A stretch of 64,000 nucleotides of DNA from Pagrus major (Eukaryota; Chordata; Actinopteri; Spariformes; Sparidae): positions 5,229,297 through 5,293,296 of the forward strand of contig NC_133230.1 in assembly GCF_040436345.1 (NCBI RefSeq), given 5' to 3'. Within the stretch, counting starts at the first letter, position 1; every line of letters begins with the position of its first letter. The notes under the pieces are model-generated. The model had not been told where the DNA came from and did no database searches. It saw only the letters and a program-made list of their open reading frames with translations. Below are positions 22,873 to 32,534 of the stretch, piece by piece. The translations under genes and the position numbers were made by a program.

Positions 22873-23326
22873 TAATCTAGCAGCACAGAAGTAAACCGCA
22901 CTGCTGCTCACTTTGAGTTCTTCAATTGTTAATGTGCAGTTTTGGTCCTTGTTTGTGCTGCCTTCTATCTTCACACCTGCACCAGTCTCTGGATATTCCT
23001 TATTAACATACATGTATCCCAGGAACTGTAGTTGTCTGTTTGTCTGCCTGTACCAGAGGATTTGATCAAAGGTTGAAGAGGTGTGAAAACAGTTGATTTT
23101 GGCTTCTTTTCCTGGGTGGTTGAACACATCAGCTGGAGTCTGGTGGACTTGATCACTTAAAGACAAACCTGTTGAAAAATACCAAAATCAAGACATAGTT
23201 AAATGTAGTAAGAGCTGAAAATAGCTGAAAATAATATACTATAAACAGATGTTGTTAAAAACTCTTGATGATATTACATGAAACCAAAATATAGTTCAAA
23301 TGAATGCTTAGGAATAGGAGGATCAT
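22873..23326 (-). CDS. TRBV: TRB V segment V24, family E1, altered splice donor
   Basis: Leader exon 23278-23326, V exon 22873-23168. CDR1 CFHTSSTFDQILW, CDR2 MYVNKEYPETG, end CAARL. Heptamer 22866-22872, nonamer 22835-22843, spacer 22. Oddity: the donor reads TCAT|GTAATA where all sister leaders have TCAG|GTAATA. The GT is intact but the last exon base is T, which weakens U1 pairing. If spliced, the junction codon becomes Cys instead of Gly. Function is therefore doubtful, though not excluded. Confidence 0.8.
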
Positions 23327-23465
23327 GTTGTCTTTTGTGTTTTGTAATAATTGTATTGATATGAAAGGTATTGTCAGTCTATCAGTAGTTATACTGATTA
23401 TTTCCAACCTCCTCTGTGAGTAGACCCTCTTATCAGCAAACCAACATGAAGGCATGAGGTGGGTG

Positions 23466-23590
23466 GTGTCTGCAAACAGAAGAGAGCTGCCTGGATGTAA
23501 AGGAGGTGGAGGAGGAGGAGGTGTCAACATTATGGATCGTCACATGTCTTCATCAGTGGACTGCATAGTATCCTGCTGTGTTGGTTAAAA
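23466..23590 (-). pseudogene. Orphan family F promoter, V segment deleted
   Basis: The stretch from TGCAAACAGAAGAGAGCTGC to TGCTGTGTTGGTTAAA matches the region upstream of the F leaders (compare 11408-11523), but the F leader and V exon are absent. It is joined to the V24 upstream flank at GTGGTGTCTGCA, the same joint sequence as at the orphan E2 promoter near 10355. Confidence 0.65.
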
Positions 23591-23599
23591 ATATTGTCA

Positions 23600-23857
23600 G
23601 GAGGGATTACATTGCAGCTGCAGCCGTCTCCCTCAATATTGGACTAATATCAAAAACTCTTGTCCCGATGAGTAAATTAGATGCAAAACATGGGAAAATA
23701 GGATCCATGTTGGAAAATACCAGACTTAGGCCGACACTTTAACACAGAAAAAGACTGTTTTGAGGTTGATATCAATGGTGATTTCCTGCCACATGCTGCA
23801 GTTAGATGCAGGTGTGCTCTTCTTCACTGTGAATTTATGTGGCTGACTATTAGAGAG
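23600..23857. repeat. Family C 3' flank block
   Basis: About 260 bases beginning GTCAGGAGGGATTACATTGC and running to the C-type recombination signal. Copies precede every C segment on the low-coordinate side: 28218-28489, 36411-36685 and 40333-40604. No open frame or known repeat; it was copied with the C segments. Confidence 0.6.
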
Positions 23858-23895
23858 GGTTTTTGTATAGACAAGACTGAAATTGAGTCACTGTG

Positions 23896-24333
23896 CTACT
23901 AGCTGCACAGTAATACATGCCACTGTCTTCTGGCAGTCTGAGTTTTTGTACGTGAAGTTCAGATTTTGCTGAGCCATCTCCTGTCACCTTGAAATGCTGT
24001 TGGAACGGCTCCTCAAGGGTCGGGTTCTTATATTGAGTTAATCCAATGAGTTTGAGGCCTGAGTCCCCCATCGGCTGCTGGTACCACAGTATTACAATGT
24101 ATGAACTGTCTGAATGGTTGCAGCTGATTGTTGCTGAACCATTAGGGCTTCCTAAAATCGATGATGGACCCTGATCGACTTGAACACTCAGTGAACGACC
24201 TGCATTTAAAGAGAAATACAGTGAGTGAAGAAAAAGGGTTGCAAAAAATGTAGGATTCAGCAAATGGCGTGAATTTGAACCTACAGGAGAGCCAGAGAAG
24301 CAGCAGAGTGATCCTGTTGATGTTTCTGATCAT
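23896..24333 (-). CDS. TRBV: TRB V segment V25, family C
   Basis: First of four C segments. Leader exon 24285-24333 (MIRNINRITLLLLWLSC) with donor CCT|GTAGGT, which restores phase 1; the later AG|GTTC would shift the frame. V exon 23896-24199: RSLSVQVDQGPSSILGS, Cys in CNHSDSSYIVILW, WYQQPMGDSGLKLIGL, CDR2 TQYKNPTLEEPF, MYYCAAS. Heptamer CACAGTG 23889-23895, 22-base spacer, nonamer 23858-23866. CDR1 differs from the other C segments at several positions while the frameworks are almost the same. Confidence 0.88.
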
Positions 24334-24599
24334 GATGTCTTTATCGTCCTCTCTTTCTGCATTGACTGACAGACTGAACGGACGTTAAAGGATCACCTCA
24401 GGGGGGAGGAGACAGAGATTTGTTGTGTTGAGGGACCTTTGTCATGGTTAATAACATGGTGCCAATCCTTAAGTTTGCACATTACTTTTGCCTTTTGATA
24501 CTGCATCTCATGTTGGTTTTTTCCACTTTATCAATGTGTTTAATCAAGTCAATCATGTGTCTTTGGTTTTTGTGCAACTTGACAACTATCTGCACAGTG

Positions 24600-24730
24600 A
24601 GGGTGCTGACAGCACAGAAATACAATCTGTTGTCACTCGGTTGCACATTTTTCACTGTGAAAGATCCTCTCACTGCTTCAGTTTTTCCTGCTGGGAATTT
24701 GTCCTGGCTAAAATCTCCAAGATCTGGCCG
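24600..24730 (-). pseudogene. Truncated V relic P1
   Basis: Only framework 3 survives: DLGDFSQDKFPAGKTEAV, then GSFTVKNVQPSDNRLYFCAV. There is no leader, framework 1 or framework 2 with its Trp. It is related to families A and G (DFGNFSEEKF). A recombination signal remains: heptamer CACTGTG 24593-24599, nonamer ACAAAAACC 24565-24573. The spacer is only 19 bases and the heptamer is altered, so it is unlikely to recombine. Confidence 0.8.
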
Positions 24731-25003
24731 GATATTTTGGGAAAAGTGTCAATAGTCATCCCTACAATATTTTTGTGACATTGATATTTGGTCAAAAATA
24801 TTGTGATGTTAATTTTTATTTCAAAAATAAAGAGGAACATTTAAGATGAAGTCTATAGAATTTAACTGGAAGGACAAAAGAAAAAATGTGCATTAGTATG
24901 GAGTACATGCTGCCAATCGAGCTCCCCCTACAGGCGATTAAAGACACTGTGACAGCAACAGTTGGGTATTTGTACAGCTGTCTCAGTCACCTGTATCACT
25001 GTG

Positions 25004-25467
25004 TTCACGCACAGCACAGAAATACACTCCACTGTCACTGAACAGCAGCCTCTCCACTGTCAAAGATCCAGTCTGAGCATCCTTCTTCGTTGCTGGGAAT
25101 TTGTCAGCACTGAAGCCACTTTCATATTGATGAGCACTGTATGCAGTTGTGAGAACTATCTGCTTCATCCCCTCCCCTGGCAGCTGTCTGTACCAGTACA
25201 TCTCTCGATATATATCGCCCTTAGTTTGATTGCAGTCCATTGTGGCAGGCTGACCCTCGTTCATCCACAGCAGAGGGGTCTGGTTGACTTCACTCCCATC
25301 GATAAGACCTGTGAAAGAAAAAGATCTTGTCATGTTACAGAACCACCAGTGACTCCTCTTCATCATGAAAACTGAATGGACTAAATCAATTCATCAGCGT
25401 CATAATGTACAGTACCTATAATGCAGAGCAGAGCTGCAGAGAGTGTGATCAGACCAGCTGTGATCAT
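25004..25467 (-). CDS. TRBV: TRB V segment V26, family B
   Basis: First of the B family. Leader exon 25416-25467 (MITAGLITLSAALLCIIG), V exon 25004-25308. The domain reads LIDGSEVNQTPLLWMNEGQP, Cys in CNQTKGDIYREMYW, WYRQLPGEGMKQIV, CDR2 TTAYSAHQYESGF, and GVYFCAVRE. Heptamer CACAGTG 24997-25003, 23-base spacer, nonamer ACAAATACC 24965-24973; this nonamer variant marks all B segments. A CRE-like TGACGT sits 66 bases upstream of the ATG. The translated product is identical to V42, 16.7 kb away. Confidence 0.92.
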
Positions 25468-25532
25468 TATTGTGTTGTGAGCTAAATGAACTCAGAGAGC
25501 AGAGTCACTGTCAGTGTGTGTGATGGGAGGTG

Positions 25533-25538
25533 TGACGT
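25533..25538 (-). promoter_or_regulatory. CRE-like decamer core, family B promoter
   Basis: TGACGT within GTGTGACGTTAC, 66 bases upstream of the V26 start codon. Mammalian V-beta promoters carry a conserved ATF/CREB decamer with this core at a comparable place. Most B segments keep it; V28 has TGATGT, V33 TGAGGT and V35 TGACAT at the same position. Confidence 0.55.
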
Positions 25539-25601
25539 TACAACAGAGACATGCAGAGTTACAGGTGTGAGTGTTGCTGTGTGATGTGATGTTGTCTGAT
25601 T

Positions 25602-25624
25602 GTCCTCGAGGTCCCCCTACAGTA
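25602..25624 (-). promoter_or_regulatory. Shared upstream element with CCTCGAGG palindrome
   Basis: On the coding strand GTAGGGGGACCTCGAGGAC, about 135-155 bases upstream of the V26 start. The same element stands at nearly the same distance upstream of A segments (26283-26305 for V27) and, slightly changed, of G segments (about 48280 for V48). The leaders and much of the promoter sequence between these families are otherwise unlike, so the element may be under selection. Confidence 0.5.
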
Positions 25625-25709
25625 GAGCTGCTACATACACTCACTGATAGATATGCCAACAGTGCTCTGAGGTTTTTGTTCAGCGCTCTCATGTGTCTGT
25701 ATCACTGTG

Positions 25710-26153
25710 TTTACTCACAGCACAGAAATACAAGCCTTTATCTCCTGGCTCCAGATTCTTCACTGTGAAGCTCCCGGTGTAAACGTTGGGTTTGGTGACT
25801 GAGAATTTCTTCTCGCTGAAGTTGGGTACAAAGTCAGGATTGGAGTTTGCCATAGTGGACACTACTTGTTTCATTGTTTCTCCTGGCAGCTGTCTGTACC
25901 AGTACATGTAGAAGTAGTCTCCACCCTTTGTTTGCCGACAGTTTATTGTTGCATTTTCACCCTTGTATCTCCACAGTATTTTGTCCTGGGTCACATCATC
26001 ACCAGCAGTCAGACCTGTGTGTATAACAGCAAAAGTTATCACAAGTGATTTCCATGTTTTTGCTCACAAAGGTTAAAGGCTGTAATGTTGTGAGGAGATC
26101 TTACCTGTAATCCAGAGCAGAAGTATTAGGAGACAAAGTTTGATAATGTCCAT
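25710..26153 (-). CDS. TRBV: TRB V segment V27, family A
   Basis: First of the A family. Leader exon 26105-26153 (MDIIKLCLLILLLWITG), V exon 25710-26014. The domain begins LTAGDDVTQDKILWRYKGEN, then Cys in CRQTKGGDYFYMYW, WYRQLPGETMKQVV, CDR2 TMANSNPDFVPNF, and GLYFCAVSK. Heptamer CACAGTG 25703-25709, 23-base spacer, nonamer ACAAAAACC 25671-25679. Framework 2 (WYRQLPGE) is shared with family B, so the two families are sisters. The upstream region carries TGACGT at 26243-26248. Confidence 0.92.
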
Positions 26154-26242
26154 GTTCTTCAGTTTAAAGACTGCAGCAGGTCCAACACAACTGTCAGAGT
26201 AGTTAGAGGTCTAAAAAGTTGCAGGTGGGAGTGTCATATGTG

Positions 26243-26248
26243 TGACGT
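26243..26248 (-). promoter_or_regulatory. CRE-like decamer core, family A promoter
   Basis: TGACGT within TGTGTGACGTTCAG, 90 bases upstream of the V27 start. It is present upstream of every A segment that I checked, while the bases around it differ from the B promoter. Recognition by ATF/CREB is inferred from mammalian V-beta promoters. Confidence 0.55.
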
Positions 26249-26603
26249 TCAGTCCTGGTGTACGTATCTGGGATGATTTGTGGTCCTCGAGGTCCCCCTA
26301 CAGTATGTAAGATACTTGTAATACTGTTCAGTTCATCTATAAAGATTGTTTTGATAACCATTATAAGGTTGCAGCTGCTTAATAAATGGTTTATAAAACA
26401 TGTAATTGTTTAACAGTGAAATAAGTATCAACTACAGTTTCATTTATTATAAGTTTAGGACAGGTTTGATGATTTCTAAGGTCTGGTCTAAGATGAGTGT
26501 GTAGTTCCCTCTACAGTTCATTAAAAGAACAGCTGTCTGCTTTTCACTGTGACACCAACAGTTGGGTATTTGTACAGCTGTCTCAGTCACCTGGATCACT
26601 GTG

Positions 26604-27089
26604 TTCACGCACAGCACAGAAATACACTCCACTGTCACTGAACAGCAGCCTCTCCACTGTCAAAGATCCAGTCTGAGCATCCTTCTTCGTTGCTGGGAAT
26701 TTGTCAGCACTGAAGCCACTTTCATATGTATGTGGGGGACTTGTTGTTGTGAAAACTATCTGCTTCATCCCCTCCCCTGGCAGCTGTCTGTACCAGTACA
26801 TCTGGAAAAAAGTATTGCCCTTAGTGTGACTGCAGTCCATCTTGGCAGACTGACCCTCGTTCATCCACAGCAGAGGGGTCTGGTTGACATCATTCCCATT
26901 AATTCGACCTGCAAAAATAAAAATCTTGTCATGTACTCAAATAATCTGTTATTGCTTTTTAATTAAATGAAGCTGGAATAATCAAAGCTTAAGTGAACAT
27001 TTCTCCTGTCAGTCCTCAGCGTCATAATGTACAGTACCTATAATGCAGAGCAGAGCTGCAGAGAGTGTGATCAGACCAGCTGTGATCAT
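26604..27089 (-). CDS. TRBV: TRB V segment V28, family B
   Basis: Leader exon 27038-27089, V exon 26604-26908 beginning RINGNDVNQTPLLWMNEGQS. CDR1 CSHTKGNTFFQMYW, CDR2 TTTSPPHTYESGF, end CAVRE. Heptamer 26597-26603, nonamer 26565-26573, spacer 23. The RINGND start marks a B subgroup shared with V39, V47, V49 and V59, whose leader-V intron also differs from the LIDGS subgroup. The promoter CRE core is TGATGT. V39 is an identical copy. Confidence 0.9.
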
Positions 27090-27331
27090 TATTGTGTTGT
27101 GAGCTAAATGAACTCAGAGAGCAGAGTCACTGTCAGTGTGTGTGATGGGAGGTGTGATGTTACAACAGAGACATGAAGAGTTACAGGTGTGAGTGTTGCT
27201 GTGTGATGTGATGTTGTCTGATTGTCCTCGAGGTCCCCCTACAGTAGAGCTGCTACATACACTCACTGATAGATATGCCAACAGTGCTCTGAGGTTTTTG
27301 TTCAGCGCTCTCATGTGTCTGTATCACTGTG

Positions 27332-27775
27332 TTTACTCACAGCACAGAAATGCAAGCCTTTATCTCCTGGCTCCAGATTCTTCACTGTGAATGTCCCAGT
27401 ATTAGCGTCAGGTTTGGTGACTGAGAATTTCTCCTTGCTGAAGTTAGGTTCAAAGTCAGGATTGGAGTTTGCCATAGTGGACACTACTTGTTTCATTGTT
27501 TCTCCTGGCAGCTGTCTGTACCAATACATATAGATATAGTCTCCACCCTTTGTTTGCCGACAGTTTATTGTTGCATTTTCACCCTTGTATCTCCACAGTA
27601 TTTCATCCTGGGTCACATCATCACCAGCAGTCAGACCTGTGTGTATAACAGCAAAAGTTATCACGAGTGATTTCCATCTTTTTGCTAACAAAGGTTAAAG
27701 GCTGTAATATTGTGGGTAGATCTCACCTGTAATCCAGAGCAGAAGTATTAGGAGACAATGTTTGATAATGTCCAT
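27332..27775 (-). CDS. TRBV: TRB V segment V29, family A
   Basis: Leader exon 27727-27775 (MDIIKHCLLILLLWITG), V exon 27332-27636. CDR1 CRQTKGGDYIYMYW, CDR2 TMANSNPDFEPNF. Heptamer 27325-27331, nonamer 27293-27301, spacer 23. The motif before the second Cys is GLHFCAVSK: His replaces the highly conserved Tyr, as also in V40. The change may disturb the core of the domain. Confidence 0.87.
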
Positions 27776-28217
27776 GTTCTTCAGTTTAAAGACTGCAACA
27801 GGTCCAACACAACTGTCAGAGTAGTTAGAGGTCTAAAAAGTTGCAGGTGGGAGTGTCATATGTGTGACGTTCAGTCCTGGTGTACGTATCTGGGATGATT
27901 TGTGAAACTTAGGAGTGACAGTTAAACAGAGTTGGTGATTGTTGAAGAGCAGAAAGACAAGCGAGGATTGTTTTGTTAAGATTTATTTTGTATTTCTGTC
28001 CAGTTTAAATGAAGTCATACGATTACGACATCAAGACAATTAAATAACTGTTTCTGCAAATGGAGTCTGGTGGCTTTGGCGGAAGAAAACGTGTCTGTTT
28101 CTGGGTAAACAAAAAGGATCTTAATCTTTAATTAAAATAACAACCTGTGTAGGGATCCTTTTCATTATGTTGTCAGACACTTAGAATAACAACACAATTA
28201 CAGTGGACAGACTTTGA
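27776..28217. other. Intergenic stretch upstream of V29
   Basis: The first 130 bases are the A promoter. The rest (from about 27920, GAGTGACAGTTAAACAGAG) is a non-coding block, repeated at about 36114-36410 and 40035-40332, that leads into the family C 3' flank. No open frame or nameable repeat. Confidence 0.5.
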
Positions 28218-28527
28218 CGGTGTGTAATTGTCAGGAGGGATTACATTGCAACCGCAGCCGTCTCCCTCAATATTTGGACTAATATCAAAAACTCTTGTCC
28301 CGATGAGTAACTTAGACACAAAACATGGGAAAATAGGATCCATATTGGAAAATACCAGACTTAGGCCGACACATTAACACAGAAAAAGACTGTTTTGAGG
28401 TTGATATCAATGGTGATTTCCTGCCACAGGCTGCAGTTAGATGCAGGTGTGCTCTTCACTGTGAATGTATGTGGCTGACTATCAGAGAGGGTTTTTGTAT
28501 AGACAAGACTGAAATTGAGTCACTGTG

Positions 28528-28965
28528 CTACTAGCTGCACAGTAATACATGCCACTGTCTTCTGGCAGTCTGAGTTTTTGTACATGAAGTTCAGATTTTG
28601 CTGAGCCATCTCCTGTCACCTTGAAATGCTGTTGGAACGGCTCCTCAAGAGTCGGGTTCTTATATTGAGTAAATCCAATGAGTTTGAGGCCTGAGTCCCC
28701 CATCGGCTGCTGGTACCACAGTATAACATTGTAAGTACTGTGCGAATGGTTGCAGCTGATTGTTGCTGAACCATTAGGGCTTCCTAAAATCGATGATGGA
28801 CCCTGATCGACTTGAACGCTCAGTGAACGACCTGCATTTAAAGAGAAATACAGTGAGTGAAGAAAAAGGGTTGCAAAAAATGTAGGATTCAGCAAATGGC
28901 GTGAATTTGAACCTACAGGAGAGCCAGAGAAGCAGCAGAGTGATCCTGTTGATGTTTCTGATCAT
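28528..28965 (-). CDS. TRBV: TRB V segment V30, family C
   Basis: Leader exon 28917-28965, V exon 28528-28831. CDR1 CNHSHSTYNVILW, CDR2 FTQYKNPTLEEPF (Phe where V25 has Leu), end MYYCAAS. Heptamer 28521-28527, nonamer 28490-28498, spacer 22. Intact. Confidence 0.9.
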
Positions 28966-29234
28966 GATGTCTTTATCCTCCTCTCTTTCTGCATTGACTG
29001 ACAGACTGAACGGATGTTAAAGGATCACCTCAGGGGGGAGGAGACAGAGATTTGTTATGTTCAGGCACCTTCATCATGGTTAATAACATGGTGTCAATCC
29101 TTAAGTTTGCACATTACTTTTGCCTTTTGATACTGCATCTCATGTTGGTTTTTTCCACTTTATCAATGTGTTTAATCAAGTCAATCATGTGTCTTTGGTT
29201 TTTGTGCAACTTCACAACTATCTGCAACACAGTG

Positions 29235-29365
29235 AGGGTGCTGACAGCACAGAAATACACTCTGTTGTCACTCGGTTGCACATTTTTCACTGTGAAAGAT
29301 CCTCTCACTGCTTCAGTTTTTCCTGCTGAGAATTTGTCCTGGCTAAAATCTCCAAGATCTGGCCG
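29235..29365 (-). pseudogene. Truncated V relic P2
   Basis: Framework 3 remnant ending DNRVYFCAVSTL. Heptamer CACTGTG 29228-29234 and nonamer 29197-29205 are separated by 22 bases. This copy therefore keeps a normal spacer that the other relics have lost by three bases, and it is the least decayed of the six. No leader or first Cys. Confidence 0.8.
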
Positions 29366-29429
29366 GATATTTTGGGAAAAGTGTCGATAGTCATCCCTAC
29401 AATATTTTTGCAACATTGATATTTGGTCA

Positions 29430-29540
29430 AAAATATTGTGACGTTTGATTTTTGTGGCGATTTCAAAATATAAACATATCATTTATCGCAATATAGCCTA
29501 AAAATGTTGCAGTATTATTCTAAAGCATTATCGCTCAGTC
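29430..29540. repeat. Probable decayed DNA transposon end
   Basis: The sequence ATTTATCGCAATATAGCC, followed by CATTATCGCTCAGTCCTA, resembles the end of a common fish hAT-type non-autonomous element (…ATCGCCCAGCCCTA). The match is from memory and weak. Confidence 0.35.
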
Positions 29541-29714
29541 CTAGTTGGCAGTCAAACAACATGAAAGAGAGTGTAATGAGACATTTTTCATGGATCTTGG
29601 TGCTTCCAGACACAGAGGTGATTAAGGTTAACAGATAAAATGTTTTTTATAGCACTGGCATTATAATGGCTTATTTTATAGTTAAAGGGTCACAAAGGTT
29701 AATCAAATATTTGT

Positions 29715-30007
29715 ATTAGGGCTGCAATCATATTGAGATTATTTAAACGTATACTGTGTTGTGATATGATTCAAAATGAGAGGAAATTATCATTATTTGT
29801 GCCACAATTTTCATTTTCACTGAAAAGCTATTAAAATCATCCTGTGACATTTGCTGGGGTCTGGAGAACAAGATTTACAGACCAGGACATCGCTACAGCA
29901 CGACAGTACTTCATTCTAATGCTGTTTTGTTTTATCAAAACATTGCAGCTTCTATACTTTGGATGTTGCGACTTAGATGATATTTTGATCAACTGTGCAG
30001 CCCTAAT
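29715..30007. repeat. Non-autonomous hAT-like element
   Basis: About 290 bases bounded by inverted ends ATTAGGGCTGCA (29715-29726) and TGCAGCCCTAAT (29996-30007). Eight-base flanks ATTTGTAT and ATTTTTAT match at seven positions, the length of a hAT target-site duplication. No transposase. Truncated copies holding only the right third are at 33724-33823 and 43636-43735. Confidence 0.65.
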
Positions 30008-30229
30008 TTTTATTTCAAAAATAAAGAGGAACATTTAAGATGAAGCCTATAGAATTTCACTGAAAGGACAAAAGAAAAAATGTGCATTAGTATGGAGTAC
30101 ATATGCTGTGAATAATGTATTTTTCCAACCATATGCTGCCAATCGAGCTCCCCCTACAGGCGATTAAAGACACTGTGACACCAACAGTTGGGTATTTGTA
30201 CAGCTGTCTCAGTCACCTGTATCACTGTG

Positions 30230-30693
30230 TTCACTCACAGCACAGAAACACACTCCACTGTCACTGAACAGCAGCCTCTCCACTGTCAAAGATCCAGTCT
30301 GAGCATCCTTCTTCGTTGCTGGGAATTTGTCAGCGCTGAAGCCACTTTCATATTGATGATCACTGTATGCAGTTGTGAAAACTATCTGCTTCATCCCCTC
30401 CCCTGGCAGCTGTCTGTACCAGTACATCTCTCGATATGTATCGCCCTTAGTGTGACTGCAGTCCATCGTGGCAGGCTGACCCTCGTTCATCCACAGCAGA
30501 GGGGTCTGGTTGACAACACTCCCATCAATAAGACCTGTGAAAGAAAAAGATCTTGTCATGTTACAGAACCACCAGTGACTCCTCTTCATCATGAAAACTG
30601 AATGGACTAAATCAAATCATCAGTGTCATAATGGACAGTACCTATAATGCAGAGCAGAGCTGCAGAGAGTGTGATCAGACCAGCTGTGATCAT
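30230..30693 (-). CDS. TRBV: TRB V segment V31, family B
   Basis: Leader exon 30642-30693, V exon 30230-30534. CDR1 CSHTKGDTYREMYW, CDR2 TTAYSDHQYESGF. Heptamer 30223-30229, nonamer 30191-30199, spacer 23. Oddity: GVCFCAVSE, where the conserved Tyr two residues before the second Cys is itself a Cys. The extra thiol beside the core disulfide makes this segment a doubtful contributor. Confidence 0.85.
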
Positions 30694-30935
30694 TATTGTG
30701 TTGTGAGCTAAATGAACTCAGAGAGCAGAGTCACTGTCAGTGTGTGTGATGGGAGGTGTGACGTTACAACAGAGACATGCAGAGTTACAGGTGTGAGTGT
30801 TGCTGTGTGATGTGATGTTGTCTGATTGTCCTCGAGGTCCCCCTACAGTAGAGCTGCTACATACACTCACTGATAGATATGCCAACAGCGCTCTGAGGTT
30901 TTTGTTCAGCGCTCTCATGTGTCTGTATCACTGTG

Positions 30936-31379
30936 TTGACTCACAGCACAGAAATACAAGCCTTTATCTCCTGGCTCCAGATTCTTCACTGTGAATGTCC
31001 CAGTATTAGCGTCAGGTTTGGTGACTGAGAATTTCTCCTTGCTGAAGTTGGGTACAAAGTCAGGATTGGAGTTTGCCATAGTGAACACTACCTGTTGCAT
31101 TGTTTCTCCCGGCAGCTGTCTGTACCAATACATGTAGACATAGCCTCCACCCTTTGTTTGTCTGCAGTTTATTGTTGCATTTTCACCCTTGTGTCTCCAC
31201 AGTGTTTCATCCTGGGTCACATCATCACCAGCAGTCAGACCTGTGTGTATAACAGCAAAAGTTATCACAAGTGATTTCCATGTTTTTGCTAACAAAGGTT
31301 AAAGGCTGTAATGTTGTGGGTAGATCTCACCTGTAATCCAGAGCAGAAATATTAGGAGACAATGTTTGATAATGTCCAT
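30936..31379 (-). CDS. TRBV: TRB V segment V32, family A
   Basis: Leader exon 31331-31379, V exon 30936-31240. The mature start is DDVTQDETLWRHKGEN (Thr and His are private). CDR1 CRQTKGGGYVYMYW, CDR2 TMANSNPDFVPNF, end CAVSQ. Heptamer 30929-30935, nonamer 30897-30905, spacer 23. Confidence 0.9.
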
Positions 31380-31828
31380 GTTCTTCAGTTTAAAGACTGC
31401 AACAGGTCCAACACAACTGTCAGAGTAGTTAGAGGTCTAAAAAGTTGCAGGTGGGAGTGTCATATGTGTGACGTTCAGTCCTGGTGTACATATCTGGGAT
31501 GATTTGTGGTCCTCGAGGTCCCCCTACAGTATGTAAGATACTTGTAATACTGTCCAGTTCATCTATAAAGATTGTTTTGATAGCCATTATAAGGTTGCAG
31601 TTGCTTAATAAATGGTTTATAAAACATTTAATTGTTTAACAGTGAAATAAGTATCAACTACAGTTTCATTTATTATAAGTTCAGGACAGGTTTGATGATT
31701 CTAAGCTCTGGTCTAAGATGATTGTGTAGTTCCCTCTACAGTTCATTAAAAGAACAGCTGTCTGCTTTTCACTGTAACACCAACAGTTGGGTATTTGTAC
31801 AGCTGTCTCAGTCACCTGGATCACTGTG

Positions 31829-32292
31829 TTTACTCACAGCACAGAAATACACTCCACTGTCACTGAACAGCAGCCTCTCCACTGTCAAAGATCCAGTCTG
31901 AGCATCCTTCTTCGTTGCTGGGAATTTGTCAGCACTGAAGCCACTTTCATATTGATGAGCACTGTATGCAGTTGTGAAAACTATCTGCTTCATCCCCTCC
32001 CCTGGCAGCTGTCTGTACCAGTACATCTCTTGATATGTATCGCCCTTAGTTTGACTGCAGTCCATTGTGGCAGGCTGACCCTCGTTCATCCACAGCAGAG
32101 GGGTCTGGTTGACATCACTCCCATCAATAAGACCTGTGAAAGAAAAAGATCTTGTCATGTTACAGAACCACCAGTGACTCCTCTTCATCATGAAAACTGA
32201 ATGGACTAAATCAAATCATCAGTGTCATAATGTACAGTACCTATAATGCAGAGCAGAGCTGCAGAGAGTGTGATCAGACCAGCTGTGATCAT
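31829..32292 (-). CDS. TRBV: TRB V segment V33, family B
   Basis: Leader exon 32241-32292, V exon 31829-32133. CDR1 CSQTKGDTYQEMYW, CDR2 TTAYSAHQYESGF, end CAVSK. Heptamer 31822-31828, nonamer 31790-31798, spacer 23. The promoter CRE core has changed to TGAGGT, so transcription may be reduced. Confidence 0.9.
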
Positions 32293-32534
32293 TATTGTGT
32301 TGTGAGCTAAATGAACTCAGAGAGCAGAGTCACTGTCAGTGTGTGTGATGGGAGGTGTGAGGTTACAACAGAGACATGCAGAGTTACAGGTGTGAGTGTT
32401 GCTGTGTGATGTAATGTTGTCTGATTGTCCTCGAGGTCCCCCTACAGTAGAGCTGCTACATACACTCACTGATAGATATGCCAACAGCGCTCTGAGGTTT
32501 TTGTTCAGCGCTCTCATGTGTCTGTATCACTGTG

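Noticed and set aside
24962-25375. Plus-strand open frames of 100-137 codons across the B segments (repeated at 26562, 30188, 31787, 38677, 41699 and so on)
   Set aside because: They are the antisense of the V exons. They run through the recombination signals and introns and change wherever the V sequence changes; no start context or splice sites support them.
25492-25692. 66-codon minus-strand frame beginning MRALNKNLRALLAYLSVSV, repeated at every B-A junction
   Set aside because: It spans the A nonamer, the palindrome element and the B promoter. Conservation comes from the duplicated non-coding DNA, and the frame ends inside the B promoter.
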